Shown: positions 42,065 through 50,429 of the stretch, one piece after another
How the letters are laid out: each line of letters opens with the position of its first letter
How positions within the stretch are numbered: position 1 is the first letter of the stretch
NCBI RefSeq assembly: GCF_008634025.1
Contig: NZ_PDCM01000001.1
Coordinates: 3,566,501 to 3,630,500, forward strand
Source: Streptomyces albofaciens JCM 4342
GTDB lineage: Bacteria; Actinomycetota; Actinomycetes; Streptomycetales; Streptomycetaceae
Length of the DNA stretch: 64,000 nt
Direction: 5' to 3'
Notes under the pieces: model-generated
Seen by the model: only the letters and a program-made list of their open reading frames with translations
The model's database searches: none
Told to the model about the DNA's origin: nothing
Translations under genes and position numbers: made by a program

Positions 42065-42304
42065 GTGGCCGAGGGCATCGCTGAACAGTGGTTCGCGGAC
42101 GGGGGCAGGCCGGAGCTGGATCTGGCGGGCGCCGCGTGGCAGTCGAGCAGTCAGGGGATGGGGGACGTTCAGGTCGCCTTCGTCGAAGGCTGGATCGCCA
42201 TGCGCAACCGGCGTACGCCGGAGGTGCCCGCGCTGGTCTTCACGCCCGCCGAATGGCGCGGATTCGTACTCGGCGCGCGCGACGGGGAGTTCGACCTCAC
42301 CTGA
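42065..42304 (+). CDS. DUF397 domain protein
   Basis: A 79-residue protein. WQSSSQGMGDVQVAFVEGWIAMRNRRTPEVPALVFTPAEWRGFVLGARDGEF (read in parts) is the DUF397 signature: W-x-SS, VEVA-like strand, AxRDS/R-x-P and F-x-xxEW-xxF. GGAAGGAG precedes GTG 42065. DUF397 proteins usually sit next to an XRE-family DNA-binding gene in Streptomyces and modulate differentiation; none is adjacent here, so it is an orphan. TAGGCT at 42009-42014 could be its -10 box. Confidence 0.88.
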   Translation: MAEGIAEQWFADGGRPELDLAGAAWQSSSQGMGDVQVAFVEGWIAMRNRRTPEVPALVFTPAEWRGFVLGARDGEFDLT

Positions 42305-42333
42305 GGCTGTGCATGGGGTGCGGGGCCGGGCCC

Positions 42334-43083
42334 TTACACCAGGACGATGCAGCCGCGCTCCCGCAGCGCGCGCAGTGGTGCCGCGTCGTAGTCCACGGAG
42401 TTCCAGCGCAGGTCCAGCTTCTCCAGGCCCGGCAGCTCGGCCAGCCAGTGCGGTACGCCGCGCAACTTGTTGCCGCGCAGGTCGAGTCGGCGCAGTGCGG
42501 GGAGCCCGCGCAGGGCGTCCGGTACCTCGGGCAGGGCGTTCTCCCGTAGTTCCAGCTCCCGTAGGGCGTGGAGGTTGCTCACGGTGGCGGGCAGGCCGGT
42601 CAGCTCGTTGCCGCGCAGCCACAGCTCCCGCAGGCCCGCGAGGCGGCCCAGGGAAGCGGGGAGTTCCGTCAGGGCGGCGTGCTGCGCGCGGAGTTCGTGC
42701 AGCCCGGACATGGCGCCGAGGGAACCGGGCAGTCGGCCGAGCGGATTCTCGCCGACGTTGAGGTAGCCGAGGCGGCCGAGCCTGCCGAGGGCGGCGGGGA
42801 GCCCGGTGAGGCGGTTGTCGTGCAGGTAGAGGCAGCGGGTGAGTCCGGTGAGGTCTCCGATCTGCTCGGGGAGCCGGGTCAGGGCGTTGTGGCCGAGATC
42901 GAGGGTGTGCAGCTCCCGCAGACGGGCGATGGCGGGCGGCACCGAGGTCAGCTCGTTGTCGGCGAGGATCAGCACCCGTAGCCCGGTCCGCCCCCAGGTC
43001 CCGGCGGGCACCGAACGCAGCCCGGCCTTCCAGAGGTTGAGTACGGGGGACGGTGCCGCTGCGGAACCGGTGACGGTGGTCAT
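42334..43083 (-). CDS. Leucine-rich repeat protein
   Basis: A 249-residue protein made almost wholly of about nine 23-residue leucine-rich repeats of the plant/Shoc2-like pattern LxxLxLxxNxLTxLPxxLGxL, for example LRELWLRGNELTGLPATVSNL and LRRLDLRGNKLRGVPHWLAEL. No signal peptide or membrane helix, so it is cytoplasmic. The repeats should form a curved protein-binding surface; the partner is unknown. Its stop lies 29 bases from the end of the convergent DUF397 gene. Confidence 0.9.
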   Translation of the reverse strand: MTTVTGSAAAPSPVLNLWKAGLRSVPAGTWGRTGLRVLILADNELTSVPPAIARLRELHTLDLGHNALTRLPEQIGDLTGLTRCLYLHDNRLTGLPAALGRLGRLGYLNVGENPLGRLPGSLGAMSGLHELRAQHAALTELPASLGRLAGLRELWLRGNELTGLPATVSNLHALRELELRENALPEVPDALRGLPALRRLDLRGNKLRGVPHWLAELPGLEKLDLRWNSVDYDAAPLRALRERGCIVLV

Positions 43084-43151
43084 GGACGCAGATTACGGCG
43101 CCGGGTGGCCGGCGGAGACGGCCGCCGGCCACCCGGCCGTACGCGGCCCCG

Positions 43152-44366
43152 TTACGCCCACAGCCCCAGCAGGAACGGATAGGCGTTCAGTACCGGCGCG
43201 GGCCCCTGGACAAGGTCGCGCAGGGTGAAGACGGTGTACTCGGTGCCCTTGGTGGCGAAGAAGTGGACCTCGTCGCCCACCGTCGCGGAGGCGACCGCGT
43301 CCGGCCGCTCCCAGCCCTTGGGCAGCTGGCCCAGCGGCATCGGCTGCACCTCGCGGAGGTCCGGCGCGCGGAACCGGCCGTCGATCAGCACCGTGGCCTG
43401 TTCGCAGAAGAGCAGGTACTGCGAGTCGTCGGGGCGGGCGGGCGCCGCCTCCAGGACCCGGCCGTACGGCTCCAGCTCCCGGGACGGGAAGTACTCCTCG
43501 GTCCGGTCGATGCCGTCGTTGCCCTTGTCGGAGAAGGCGATGGTCAGATCGCCCTTGACGCCGAGGTACGCGTGGTCGCGGTGGCGCGGGGCCCGGGTGA
43601 CGAAGTCGAAGCCGCCGTGGAACTCCTTGGGCAGGTGCGGGAACTGCGTACTGATCTTGCGCGGCCCCGCCTCGACGCGGTTGCGCGAGGAGAACCGGAT
43701 GACCTCGTCGCCGCGGAAGCCCTCGAACCGCACGAACGGCGTGGTGTCGCCCGGCACGTACTTGGCGAACGTGCCGAAGACTCCGCCGGCGGCCTCCAGC
43801 GACGCCTTGAAGACATGGGTGACGGTGGAGATGATGCCGCCGCCCGGCTGCACCAGGACCCCCGACAGCGCGTCGAAGACCGGGTCGCCGCCGCGCGGCT
43901 CGACCGGCTCGAAGATCCACTGCTCGGCGCCGCGGTAGGTGCCCGTGCTCTCCGTCGACTGCTCGACCACCGCCCCGACGGCGGCGGAGTGGTCCCGGAC
44001 GTTCACCCACAGACCGCTGTGCAGGTTGACGATGCGGTACGGGTCCTCGTCGGTGAGCTGCCACGACTGGCTCCGGTACGCCGGGGTGTTCTCCTCCAGG
44101 TGCTCCTGGACCAGGGGTGCGCCCTTGTCCCTGCTCCACCTGCGGACCTGGAGGTACCCGCCGCTGTGCTGGTTCTGGATCCGGAAGGTGCGCTCGCCGC
44201 CCGGCGCGGACTCCAGCCGCCACGCCTGCGCCGCCCGCTGCGGCCAGTCCTGCAGCCGGTCCTGGACGAGGTCCGCGGGGGACTGTTTGGTGTGGCCCTT
44301 GACGGTCAGGTACAGACCGCTGTTCGCGTTCTTGATCAGGTACGTGCCCTTGGCGCTGACGCTCAC
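43152..44366 (-). CDS. RICIN-type beta-trefoil protein with unknown C-terminal domain
   Basis: A 404-residue protein without a signal peptide. Residues about 5-155 contain three repeats of GTYLIKNANSGLYLTVKG, TFRIQNQHSGGYLQVRR and PYRIVNLHSGLWVNVRD, each followed by a QxW-like QAWRLE, QSWQLT or QWIFEP: a ricin B-like beta-trefoil. The C-terminal part (about 160-400) has strands resembling a propeller or hemopexin-like fold (YLLFCEQATVLIDGRFR, EVHFFATKGTEYTVFTLR) but is not recognised. A carbohydrate-binding role is suggested; its target and location are unknown. Confidence 0.82.
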   Translation of the reverse strand: MSVSAKGTYLIKNANSGLYLTVKGHTKQSPADLVQDRLQDWPQRAAQAWRLESAPGGERTFRIQNQHSGGYLQVRRWSRDKGAPLVQEHLEENTPAYRSQSWQLTDEDPYRIVNLHSGLWVNVRDHSAAVGAVVEQSTESTGTYRGAEQWIFEPVEPRGGDPVFDALSGVLVQPGGGIISTVTHVFKASLEAAGGVFGTFAKYVPGDTTPFVRFEGFRGDEVIRFSSRNRVEAGPRKISTQFPHLPKEFHGGFDFVTRAPRHRDHAYLGVKGDLTIAFSDKGNDGIDRTEEYFPSRELEPYGRVLEAAPARPDDSQYLLFCEQATVLIDGRFRAPDLREVQPMPLGQLPKGWERPDAVASATVGDEVHFFATKGTEYTVFTLRDLVQGPAPVLNAYPFLLGLWA

Positions 44367-44616
44367 GGGAACCTCCTGGGAACGGTCGGAAGAATTTCCG
44401 ATTCCGGCGTTCTCACCCTATGAGCCCGTTCCCGAGGACGCGACGGTACGGCCACCAGACCCGGCCAAGGTCAGGTCCCGGCCCCGGCCGGGGTGCGCAC
44501 CGCCCACAAGGCCGGATCCCCGGCGGGCGCCCTCCGCCGATCCGGCCGCCCCGCATCAGCAACGACCGGAACAGCACGCCGCGACGGCGGCCGGCACCCG
44601 CGCGGCACGCCGCGCC

Positions 44617-45300
44617 TCACTGTTGGTTGGGGATGGTCGGGGCCCGCTCCAGAGAGGTCGCCAGCGGGACGCCGTGCTCGGCGCGGAACCCCGCGTCGGC
44701 GGTCCGGGTCGCGTACGCGGTGGGGGGCTCCACGGGCTGGCCCTGCTGGGGGTCGGCCAGCACGGTGGTCGCCAGGTGCCGCAGGACGTCCGCGTGGGCG
44801 TGGAGCATCTGGTGGGTGCGGGTGTCCGCCGGGTCGGCCAGCAGGATGCGGGCGGCGGTGTTCACGGCGCGCAGCCGGGGCTTCTGGGCCGTGCGGTGCG
44901 CCCGGGGCAGCGAACGCCAGGCGGTGTTGGCGACGGTGATGCTCCGCCACAGGTCGTTGGTGCCCGGGTCGGTGTCGTAGAACCGCAGCCCGTACCGGCC
45001 GACGAGCCAGTACGAGAGGGACAGCGTCACGGCCGCCACGAGGTCGAACGTCACCCAGGTGCGCGCCATGTGGTCGCGCTCCAGGGCCGCGCCGACCAGC
45101 AGCGCCACGGCCGCGCCGCCCGCACCGAAGAGGACCGTGGCGAGCACGCCGAAGAACGCCACCGCCGGAACGATGCCGATTCCGTTCTCGCTGTCCACGC
45201 GGAGCAGCCCCTGCCAGTGGGGCGCCAGATAGCGGGCGTAGCGGACGGGTTTCGGGGCGGGCTCCGTGACGGCGATCCTTTTCGCCCAGCTCACGGCCAT
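44617..45300 (-). CDS. Membrane protein of unknown function
   Basis: A 227-residue protein with two adjacent hydrophobic helices (about 42-72, IGIVPAVAFFGVLATVLFGAGGAAVALLVGAAL in parts, and about 84-102) inside an otherwise polar chain. The cytoplasmic C-terminal half is helical (TAWRSLPRAHRTAQKPRLRAVNTAARILLADPADTRTHQMLHAHADVL in parts). No family recognised. It reads in the same direction as the DUF2637 gene 570 bases upstream and may share its function. Confidence 0.75.
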   Translation of the reverse strand: MAVSWAKRIAVTEPAPKPVRYARYLAPHWQGLLRVDSENGIGIVPAVAFFGVLATVLFGAGGAAVALLVGAALERDHMARTWVTFDLVAAVTLSLSYWLVGRYGLRFYDTDPGTNDLWRSITVANTAWRSLPRAHRTAQKPRLRAVNTAARILLADPADTRTHQMLHAHADVLRHLATTVLADPQQGQPVEPPTAYATRTADAGFRAEHGVPLATSLERAPTIPNQQ

Positions 45301-45870
45301 GGCTACTCACTCCTTCGTCGGGGGCACGGACGCAGAGCCTCATCACCTCCACCAACGAACAATGGAATTGTCGGATACGCTCGGCAAGGACAAGCAACGT
45401 TTCTGCTGAAGAAATTCCTCCGGATAGCCGGGCGCATTCGGGGGACGCCCCGGCGGGGCCACGGAGCACCTTCGTGCGCCGCCGCGGAAATACGCCACCG
45501 AACGCGCCCGGCGGCGCCGGTGATATCCCCGGACGGGCCATCTCCCCGCGGACCAACAGCTCTTCCGGAAATGGCAGTTACGAGAAAGCGGCGCCCCGGG
45601 GGCGAGGATATCCGTCCGCTTCCGGAGGCAATGGCCCCCGGAGGCGGAACGAATCCGGCTGCGGACGGAACGGTCCGGATCGCGGATACTCCGGGCCGCG
45701 GGACGGAACCGGGACCGCCGCGGTCCGGCGGCCCCCGGTACGGCGGGCCGCCGGATTGCGGCCGGTGCCGAAGCCACGGCCGGCCCGCCTCAGGGACGGC
45801 CGGCCGGGACCACGGCCGGCCGCCGCAGGGGCGGGTGACCCGTCGGGACCACGGCCGGCCCGCCGGGGCC
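45301..45870. other. 570-base intergenic region
   Basis: Lies between the DUF2637 stop and the membrane-protein start. No acceptable gene; long frames here have biased shadow composition. ACAAT-GGA-ATTGT (45359-45371) is a perfect inverted repeat in a locally AT-rich patch about 60 bases ahead of the membrane-protein gene and may be an operator or promoter part. GGGACCACGGCCGGCC is repeated at 45806 and 45845. Confidence 0.35.
45806..45860. repeat. 16-bp direct repeat pair
   Basis: GGGACCACGGCCGGCC occurs at 45806-45821 and 45845-45860, just downstream of the DUF2637 gene. The repeats are rich in CGGCCG palindromes and may act in termination. Confidence 0.5.
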
Positions 45871-46662
45871 TCAGCGGCCGGAACGGTGGCGGTGCGCGCC
45901 GCGGTTGGAGTACGCGTGCCGGGTGGCGGGGGCCGTCGAGGGGCCGGGGTCGAGCTGGCGGATGAGCTGGTGGAAACAGAGCAGCGCGGTGACCGGCGGC
46001 AGGCCCGCCACCGTGATGCCCGCCGGGGTGGTGGGGGCCTTGGCGATGCACAGCACCGTGGCCACGGCGGCGAAGAAGATCACCACGCACCAGGAGTGGG
46101 CGGTGCGGCGCCGGTGGGTGCGGGCCCGCAGGATGGACAGGATGGCGGCCATCCACGGCCCGTAGACCAGCAGCGGCCACAGCTGGGCGATGCGCGGCGT
46201 CGTGGCCTCCCCGGCCAGCGCCCGCAGCGGCGGGTAGGACGCCACCGCGGCGAGCAGGCCGACCGCCACCACGATCACGGACGTGAGGACGACGGTGACG
46301 ACGCTGAGGGTGCGCCGCCAGGACCGGGTGCCGCTCTCCTTGGCGGCGCGGCCGGGGTGCAGGAAGGTCGGCTTGCGGTGGCTGTGCGGCTCGCCGGCCG
46401 GCAGCCCCTCGACGACGGGGGGCTGTTCCGCGGTGTCCAGCAGCTGCGCCAGCTCGGCGTCGAGGTCGTCGGGGACCGTCAGCGGCGCGCCGTGGCCGTA
46501 GGCGTCGGCCAGGCTCTCGTGGGCGGGCTGGTCGCGGAAGAGCGGCCCGTCGGTGAGGCCGAAGGCGGCCGTCAGGTCGGGCTCGGTGGTGACTTGGGCG
46601 GGGATCCGGTACCCGTCCGCGGTGGACGGCATCAGCAGGTGGAGGGTGGGGGGATCGTACAC
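45871..46662 (-). CDS. DUF2637-like membrane protein
   Basis: A 263-residue protein. The N-terminal 125 residues are polar; four hydrophobic segments follow (about 130-155, 168-188, 198-218, 222-242), with SVVTVVLTSVIVVAVGLLAAV and RTAHSWCVVIFFAAVATVLC. This layout is like DUF2637 proteins of streptomycetes, relatives of which are plasmid spread (Spd) proteins. GTG 46662 has AGGGAAG upstream. The polar N-terminus may bind a partner. A small gene ends 64 bases upstream. Confidence 0.72.
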   Translation of the reverse strand: MYDPPTLHLLMPSTADGYRIPAQVTTEPDLTAAFGLTDGPLFRDQPAHESLADAYGHGAPLTVPDDLDAELAQLLDTAEQPPVVEGLPAGEPHSHRKPTFLHPGRAAKESGTRSWRRTLSVVTVVLTSVIVVAVGLLAAVASYPPLRALAGEATTPRIAQLWPLLVYGPWMAAILSILRARTHRRRTAHSWCVVIFFAAVATVLCIAKAPTTPAGITVAGLPPVTALLCFHQLIRQLDPGPSTAPATRHAYSNRGAHRHRSGR

Positions 46663-46726
46663 GGCTACTTCCCTGCGAGCGGGGCGGCGGCGTCGGGGCC
46701 CTGGGGTCAAGTGGCGCGGACCGCCG

Positions 46727-46978
46727 TCAGCACCGCCGGGGGCCCGCGCCGTATTCGGCGTCGCCGTGCTGCTGCGACCACAACGTCGCCTTGATGCGGT
46801 CGAGTTCCGCGCCGAGGCGGTCCAGCAGGTCCGCGGAGAGTTCCGGGCGGAAGTATTCCCTTTCGCGCTCCGGAGCGGCCACCGGCCGGTCGGTCGCGGG
46901 GGAGTCGGGGATGCCAACGGGCTTGAAGAAGCGCCGGCCGATGCGTCGTACCGGCTGTTCCACAGGAGAGTCAGGCAT
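46727..46978 (-). CDS. Small hypothetical protein
   Basis: An 83-residue acidic/basic mixed protein MPDSPVEQPVRRIGRRFF... with a helical C-terminal half (SADLLDRLGAELDRIKATLW) that could form a short coiled coil. The ATG at 46978 has no strong ribosome site, so the start is uncertain. It lies just upstream of the DUF2637 gene on the same strand and is probably in its operon. Not recognised. Confidence 0.5.
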   Translation of the reverse strand: MPDSPVEQPVRRIGRRFFKPVGIPDSPATDRPVAAPEREREYFRPELSADLLDRLGAELDRIKATLWSQQHGDAEYGAGPRRC

Positions 46979-47548
46979 ACATGCGGAACGAATTCGCCGG
47001 ACACAAAGGGACGGGTAGCCGGTAGCAATGAACTCAAGAAGAGGTGGAGGGTACGAAGAGGCGGTGATCGGAAAGGTGGAAAAATCAGCCCGGTTCCGCG
47101 GGCCGTTCGCCCCGGCGCGGCGCGGGGTGCCCGCGGGCTGCGGACGCCGCCGGGCCGGCCTGCGGGGGCGCGGGTGCCGGGCACCGGGACAGGGGCCCAT
47201 ACCACCGGCACCCGCCACGCGTCACCACGGCACCGAGCGGCGTGTTTGCCGGGGACGGGTCCGGCCCGCCATCCTCTGTGCGCGAACGGTTGTCCGTCCC
47301 AGGGCGCTCACCTCGGAGGCAAATCGTTACTGCCGACGTGGGGGCGGCTCCGGCGCGCGGCGGACCGTTTCAGCGTATGCGCACCGGTGAGCTGAATCCC
47401 ACTCCGACGCGCCCCCTCAAGAAGGTGTGACCACGGGACCGGCAGGACGGCCCGGGTAGGTAATGGTCCGATTCACCTACCTGTCCGTCCCGGTTCCGGA
47501 CGCCGTCCCGCGGCGGCCCGGAATCCCGGCCGAACGAGGGGATTCCCG
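46979..47548. other. 570-base intergenic region ahead of the terpene cluster
   Basis: Divergent promoter region between the small protein gene and the P450. An AT-richer part (46985-47095) probably carries the leftward promoter. The palindrome at 47455-47481 lies near the P450. A 120-codon frame at 47028-47390 is Arg/Gly/Pro-rich and was not accepted. Confidence 0.4.
47455..47481. promoter_or_regulatory. Inverted repeat upstream of the terpene operon
   Basis: GGTAGGT (47455-47461) and ACCTACC (47475-47481) form a perfect 7-bp inverted repeat with a 13-base spacer, 68 bases before the P450 start. Half-site centres are 20 bases apart, about two helical turns, suiting a dimeric regulator. The regulator is unknown; the LuxR-type gene at 52070 is a candidate. 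Confidence 0.5.
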
Positions 47549-49075
47549 ATGGGCATACGTGGCGCGGCGGGCGGCCGCGCGACCCGCGGTCCCGTGGCCG
47601 CCGCCCCGCACACCTGGACCGTTTCGACGGCGCCCGGCGGCGTACCGCTGCTGGGGCACGCGCTCCCGCTGTGGCGGCGCCCGCTCGACTTCCTCGCCTC
47701 CCTGCCCGCGCACGGCGACCTGGTCGCGATCCGCCTCGGCCCGCAGCGTGTGTGGCTGGCCTGCGACCCGGCGCTGGTGCAGCAGATCCTCATGGACCCG
47801 CGCACGTACGACAAGGGCGGCCCGCTCTACGACACGATGCGCATGGTGCTCGGCAACGGGCTGGTCACCTGCGCCCAGGGCGTGCACCGCCGGCAGCGCC
47901 GGCTGGCCCAGCCCTGCTTCCGCCCGTCCCGGATCGCCGACTACGCGGAGGTGATGAGCGCCGAGATCGACGCCGCCGTCGGACAGTGGCGGCCCGGACG
48001 GACGCTGGACGTCACCGACGCGATGATGGACCTCTCGGCCCGGGTGACCACCGGCGTGCTGATGTCCACCTCCCTCGACCCGGGTCTCGCGGCCGAGGTG
48101 CGCGCGTGCCTGTCGACCGTCATGCGCGGCGTCCTGCTGCGCGCGGTGGTCCCGCTCGGCCCGCTCTACAAGCTCCCCACGCCCGGCAACCGCCGCTTCG
48201 ACCGGGCCCTCGCCCGGCTGCACCACATCATCGACGGGATCATCGCCGAGCGCCGCGGCGGCACCGCCCGGCACGGCGACCTGCTGGACACCCTCCTGAG
48301 GGCGACGGACGACGCCCCCGGACCGGGCGGCCGCCCCGTACCCGAAGGCACCGTCCCGGAGTGCCCCCACTCCGGCACCGCGCCCACCCCCCAGGAGGCG
48401 TCCCCTGCCCAGGATCCGCTCACCGACCAGGAGGCCCACGACCAGTTGATGACCTTCCTCGTGGCCGGCATCGAGACCACCGCGCTGGCCCTCGCCTGGA
48501 CGCTCCACCTCCTGGCGGCCCACCCCGAGGAAGAACGCCGGCTGCACGCCGAGGTCGACTCCGTGCTCGCCGGCCGGCCGCCTGCCCCGGACGACCTGCC
48601 CCGGCTCGGCCACGCCCGGCGCGTGGTCACCGAAGCCCTGCGCATGTACCCGCCCGGCTGGGCCCTGACCCGTGTGACCACCACCGAGACCACGCTGGCC
48701 GGTCACCGGCTGGCCGCGGGAAGCACCGTCCTGTACAGCGCGTACGTGCTCCACCAGGACCCGGTGGCCTTCCCCGACCCCCAGCGTTTCGACCCCGACC
48801 GATGGTTGCCGGAACGGGCGGGGAGCGTTCCGGGCGGTGCGATGCTCCCGTTCGCCGCCGGCAACCGCAAGTGCATCGGCGACCACTTCGCGATGACCGA
48901 AGCCGTGCTCGCCCTTGCCGCCATCGCCGCGCGCTGGCGCCTGCGCCCGCCGTCCGCCAGGACCGTACGACCGGTCCCGGCGGCCGTGCTGAGCCCGGGC
49001 CCGCTGCCCATGGTCTGCGAGCCACGCCGCGGACCGGACGGCGCAGCGCCGGCCGTGCCATCTGAAGCACCGTGA
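47549..49075 (+). CDS. Cytochrome P450 of the terpene cluster
   Basis: A 508-residue P450, longer than most soluble ones. GLPLLGH-like GVPLLGHALPLWRRPLDFL opens the fold; DGLI-like NGLVTCAQGVHRRQRRLAQPCF is the C-helix; the I-helix is FLVAGIETTALAL; ExxR is EALR and the haem loop is FAAGNRKCIGD (Cys near 442). A Pro/Gly-rich loop (about 255-285) adds length. The build resembles CYP170-type terpene-cluster P450s. The terpene synthase starts 16 bases downstream, so it probably oxidises that enzyme's hydrocarbon. Confidence 0.92.
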   Translation: MGIRGAAGGRATRGPVAAAPHTWTVSTAPGGVPLLGHALPLWRRPLDFLASLPAHGDLVAIRLGPQRVWLACDPALVQQILMDPRTYDKGGPLYDTMRMVLGNGLVTCAQGVHRRQRRLAQPCFRPSRIADYAEVMSAEIDAAVGQWRPGRTLDVTDAMMDLSARVTTGVLMSTSLDPGLAAEVRACLSTVMRGVLLRAVVPLGPLYKLPTPGNRRFDRALARLHHIIDGIIAERRGGTARHGDLLDTLLRATDDAPGPGGRPVPEGTVPECPHSGTAPTPQEASPAQDPLTDQEAHDQLMTFLVAGIETTALALAWTLHLLAAHPEEERRLHAEVDSVLAGRPPAPDDLPRLGHARRVVTEALRMYPPGWALTRVTTTETTLAGHRLAAGSTVLYSAYVLHQDPVAFPDPQRFDPDRWLPERAGSVPGGAMLPFAAGNRKCIGDHFAMTEAVLALAAIAARWRLRPPSARTVRPVPAAVLSPGPLPMVCEPRRGPDGAAPAVPSEAP

Positions 49076-49091
49076 CCATGGAGAGAGAACC

Positions 49092-50279
49092 ATGCAGGCA
49101 ACAGGCTACGGCGTCCCCGAATCCGAGCTGCCGACCGGCCGTTGGGGCCACGTCCCGTTGACGGGCGCCGGTCCGGAGCACGGCCCGTGCGACGCCATGG
49201 CGGTGCGCGCCGCCGTCGTCGTCCCCCAGCTGTACTGCCCCCTGCCGGCGGCGCCGCACCACGAGACCGCCGGCATCGAGCGGCGCGTGGTGGACTGGAT
49301 GGCGCGGTTCGGCTTCTGCGACAACGACTTCCACCACGCCCAGGTCCTGGCCAACCGCACCGCCGAGTGGGCGTGCCGGATCGCGCCCGACGGCAGCAGC
49401 GGCCTGCTGCAGATCGGCGCCGACTGGTCCTGCCTGGGCCTGCTGCTGGACGACGTCTACCTGGACGGCGGCCTTTTCAGCCGGAACCCGGAACGTTTCC
49501 TCCCGATGGCCGTCCAGGTGATCCACGGCGCCGACCACCCCGAGACCACCGACGACGAGGAGGTCGACCCCTACACCGCGGCGTTCGGCGAGGTCTCGTA
49601 CCGCTACCGGCGGCACGCCACCGGCACGGTCGTACGGCGCTGGGTCGACGGCGTCGCCGAATGGTTTCTCGCCGCGTGCGTCGGCATGGGCCAGCGGGCG
49701 TCGGGCACCGTGCCGAGCCTGGAGGAGTACTTCGTCATCGGCCCCCGGGACCGCGGTACGAAGGCGTCCATCGCCGTCATCGAGATGGCGGAGGGTACCT
49801 CGCTGCCCAACGAGGAGGCGGAGACGCCCCGAATACGAGCGCTGACCCAGATCGCGTCGGCCCTGGTCACGTTCGCCAACGACGTCTACTCCTACCACCG
49901 CGAGGTCAAGGAGCAGTCGCTGGAGTCCAACCTCGTCGGCATCCTGGAGCACGAACTGCGGGTGCCGCCCCAGGAGGCCATGACCAGGGCGGCGGCACTG
50001 CACGACCGGCTGATGTGCCTGTACCTCGCCCTGCGGGAGCGGACCGCGGTGCGGGCCGCCCCCGAGGTGCGCCGCTACCTCGGCCAGCTCGACCACTTCA
50101 TCCGCGGCAACCTGGACTACAGCGCCGTCAGCCCCCGCTACCGGGACGACCCGGGCGCCGCCCCCGACCCGGCGCCCGCGTACGGCGTCTGGGCGGACTC
50201 GCCCAGCGATGGGAGCCTCGAACCGCTGCCGCTGCGCACGGTGGCGTGGTGGTGGGACCAGCTGAGCCCCGCGGTGTGA
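49092..50279 (+). CDS. Class I terpene synthase
   Basis: A 395-residue bacterial terpene cyclase. The metal motif is LLLDDVYLD (D120, D121, D125) and the second is NDVYSYHRE (N263, S267, E271), both complete, with the RY-type pair near the C-terminus less clear (SPRYRDD). These bind magnesium and the diphosphate of FPP or GGPP. AGAGAACC lies before the ATG. The product cannot be predicted by eye; the N-terminal 60 residues are longer than in pentalenene or epi-isozizaene synthases. Flanked by P450 and FAD oxidase genes. Confidence 0.93.
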   Translation: MQATGYGVPESELPTGRWGHVPLTGAGPEHGPCDAMAVRAAVVVPQLYCPLPAAPHHETAGIERRVVDWMARFGFCDNDFHHAQVLANRTAEWACRIAPDGSSGLLQIGADWSCLGLLLDDVYLDGGLFSRNPERFLPMAVQVIHGADHPETTDDEEVDPYTAAFGEVSYRYRRHATGTVVRRWVDGVAEWFLAACVGMGQRASGTVPSLEEYFVIGPRDRGTKASIAVIEMAEGTSLPNEEAETPRIRALTQIASALVTFANDVYSYHREVKEQSLESNLVGILEHELRVPPQEAMTRAAALHDRLMCLYLALRERTAVRAAPEVRRYLGQLDHFIRGNLDYSAVSPRYRDDPGAAPDPAPAYGVWADSPSDGSLEPLPLRTVAWWWDQLSPAV

Positions 50280-50310
50280 GGCGGTGGTGACGCCTCCTCG
50301 TCCGCGGCCC

Positions 50311-50341
50311 CCGAGGGGCCCGTTCCCGGCGGGCCCCTCGG
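50311..50341. terminator. 12-bp hairpin between terpene synthase and FAD oxidase
   Basis: CCGAGGGGCCCG (50311-50322) pairs perfectly with 50330-50341 around TTCCCGG. It sits 31 bases after the synthase stop and 88 bases before the next start. It could end the P450-synthase transcript or reduce read-through. Confidence 0.7.
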
Positions 50342-50429
50342 TCTCCGCTCTTGTCGGAACGTCTCGGTACCGGGTGCCGGGCCGCCCCGTCGCGGCCCGC
50401 TCCGGTACCGGCAGGAAGGGTGAACCGGT

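Noticed and set aside
45343..45777. 144-codon minus-strand frame in an intergenic gap
   Set aside because: Composition is Arg/Pro/Ser-rich like shadow frames; no ribosome site or family features.
43939..46794. 951-codon plus-strand frame
   Set aside because: Crosses several genes and intergenic DNA of the opposite strand; low-complexity Gly/Arg content and no domain.
47028..47390. 120-codon frame before the terpene cluster
   Set aside because: Arg/Pro/Gly-rich, no good ribosome site before its start and no recognisable features.
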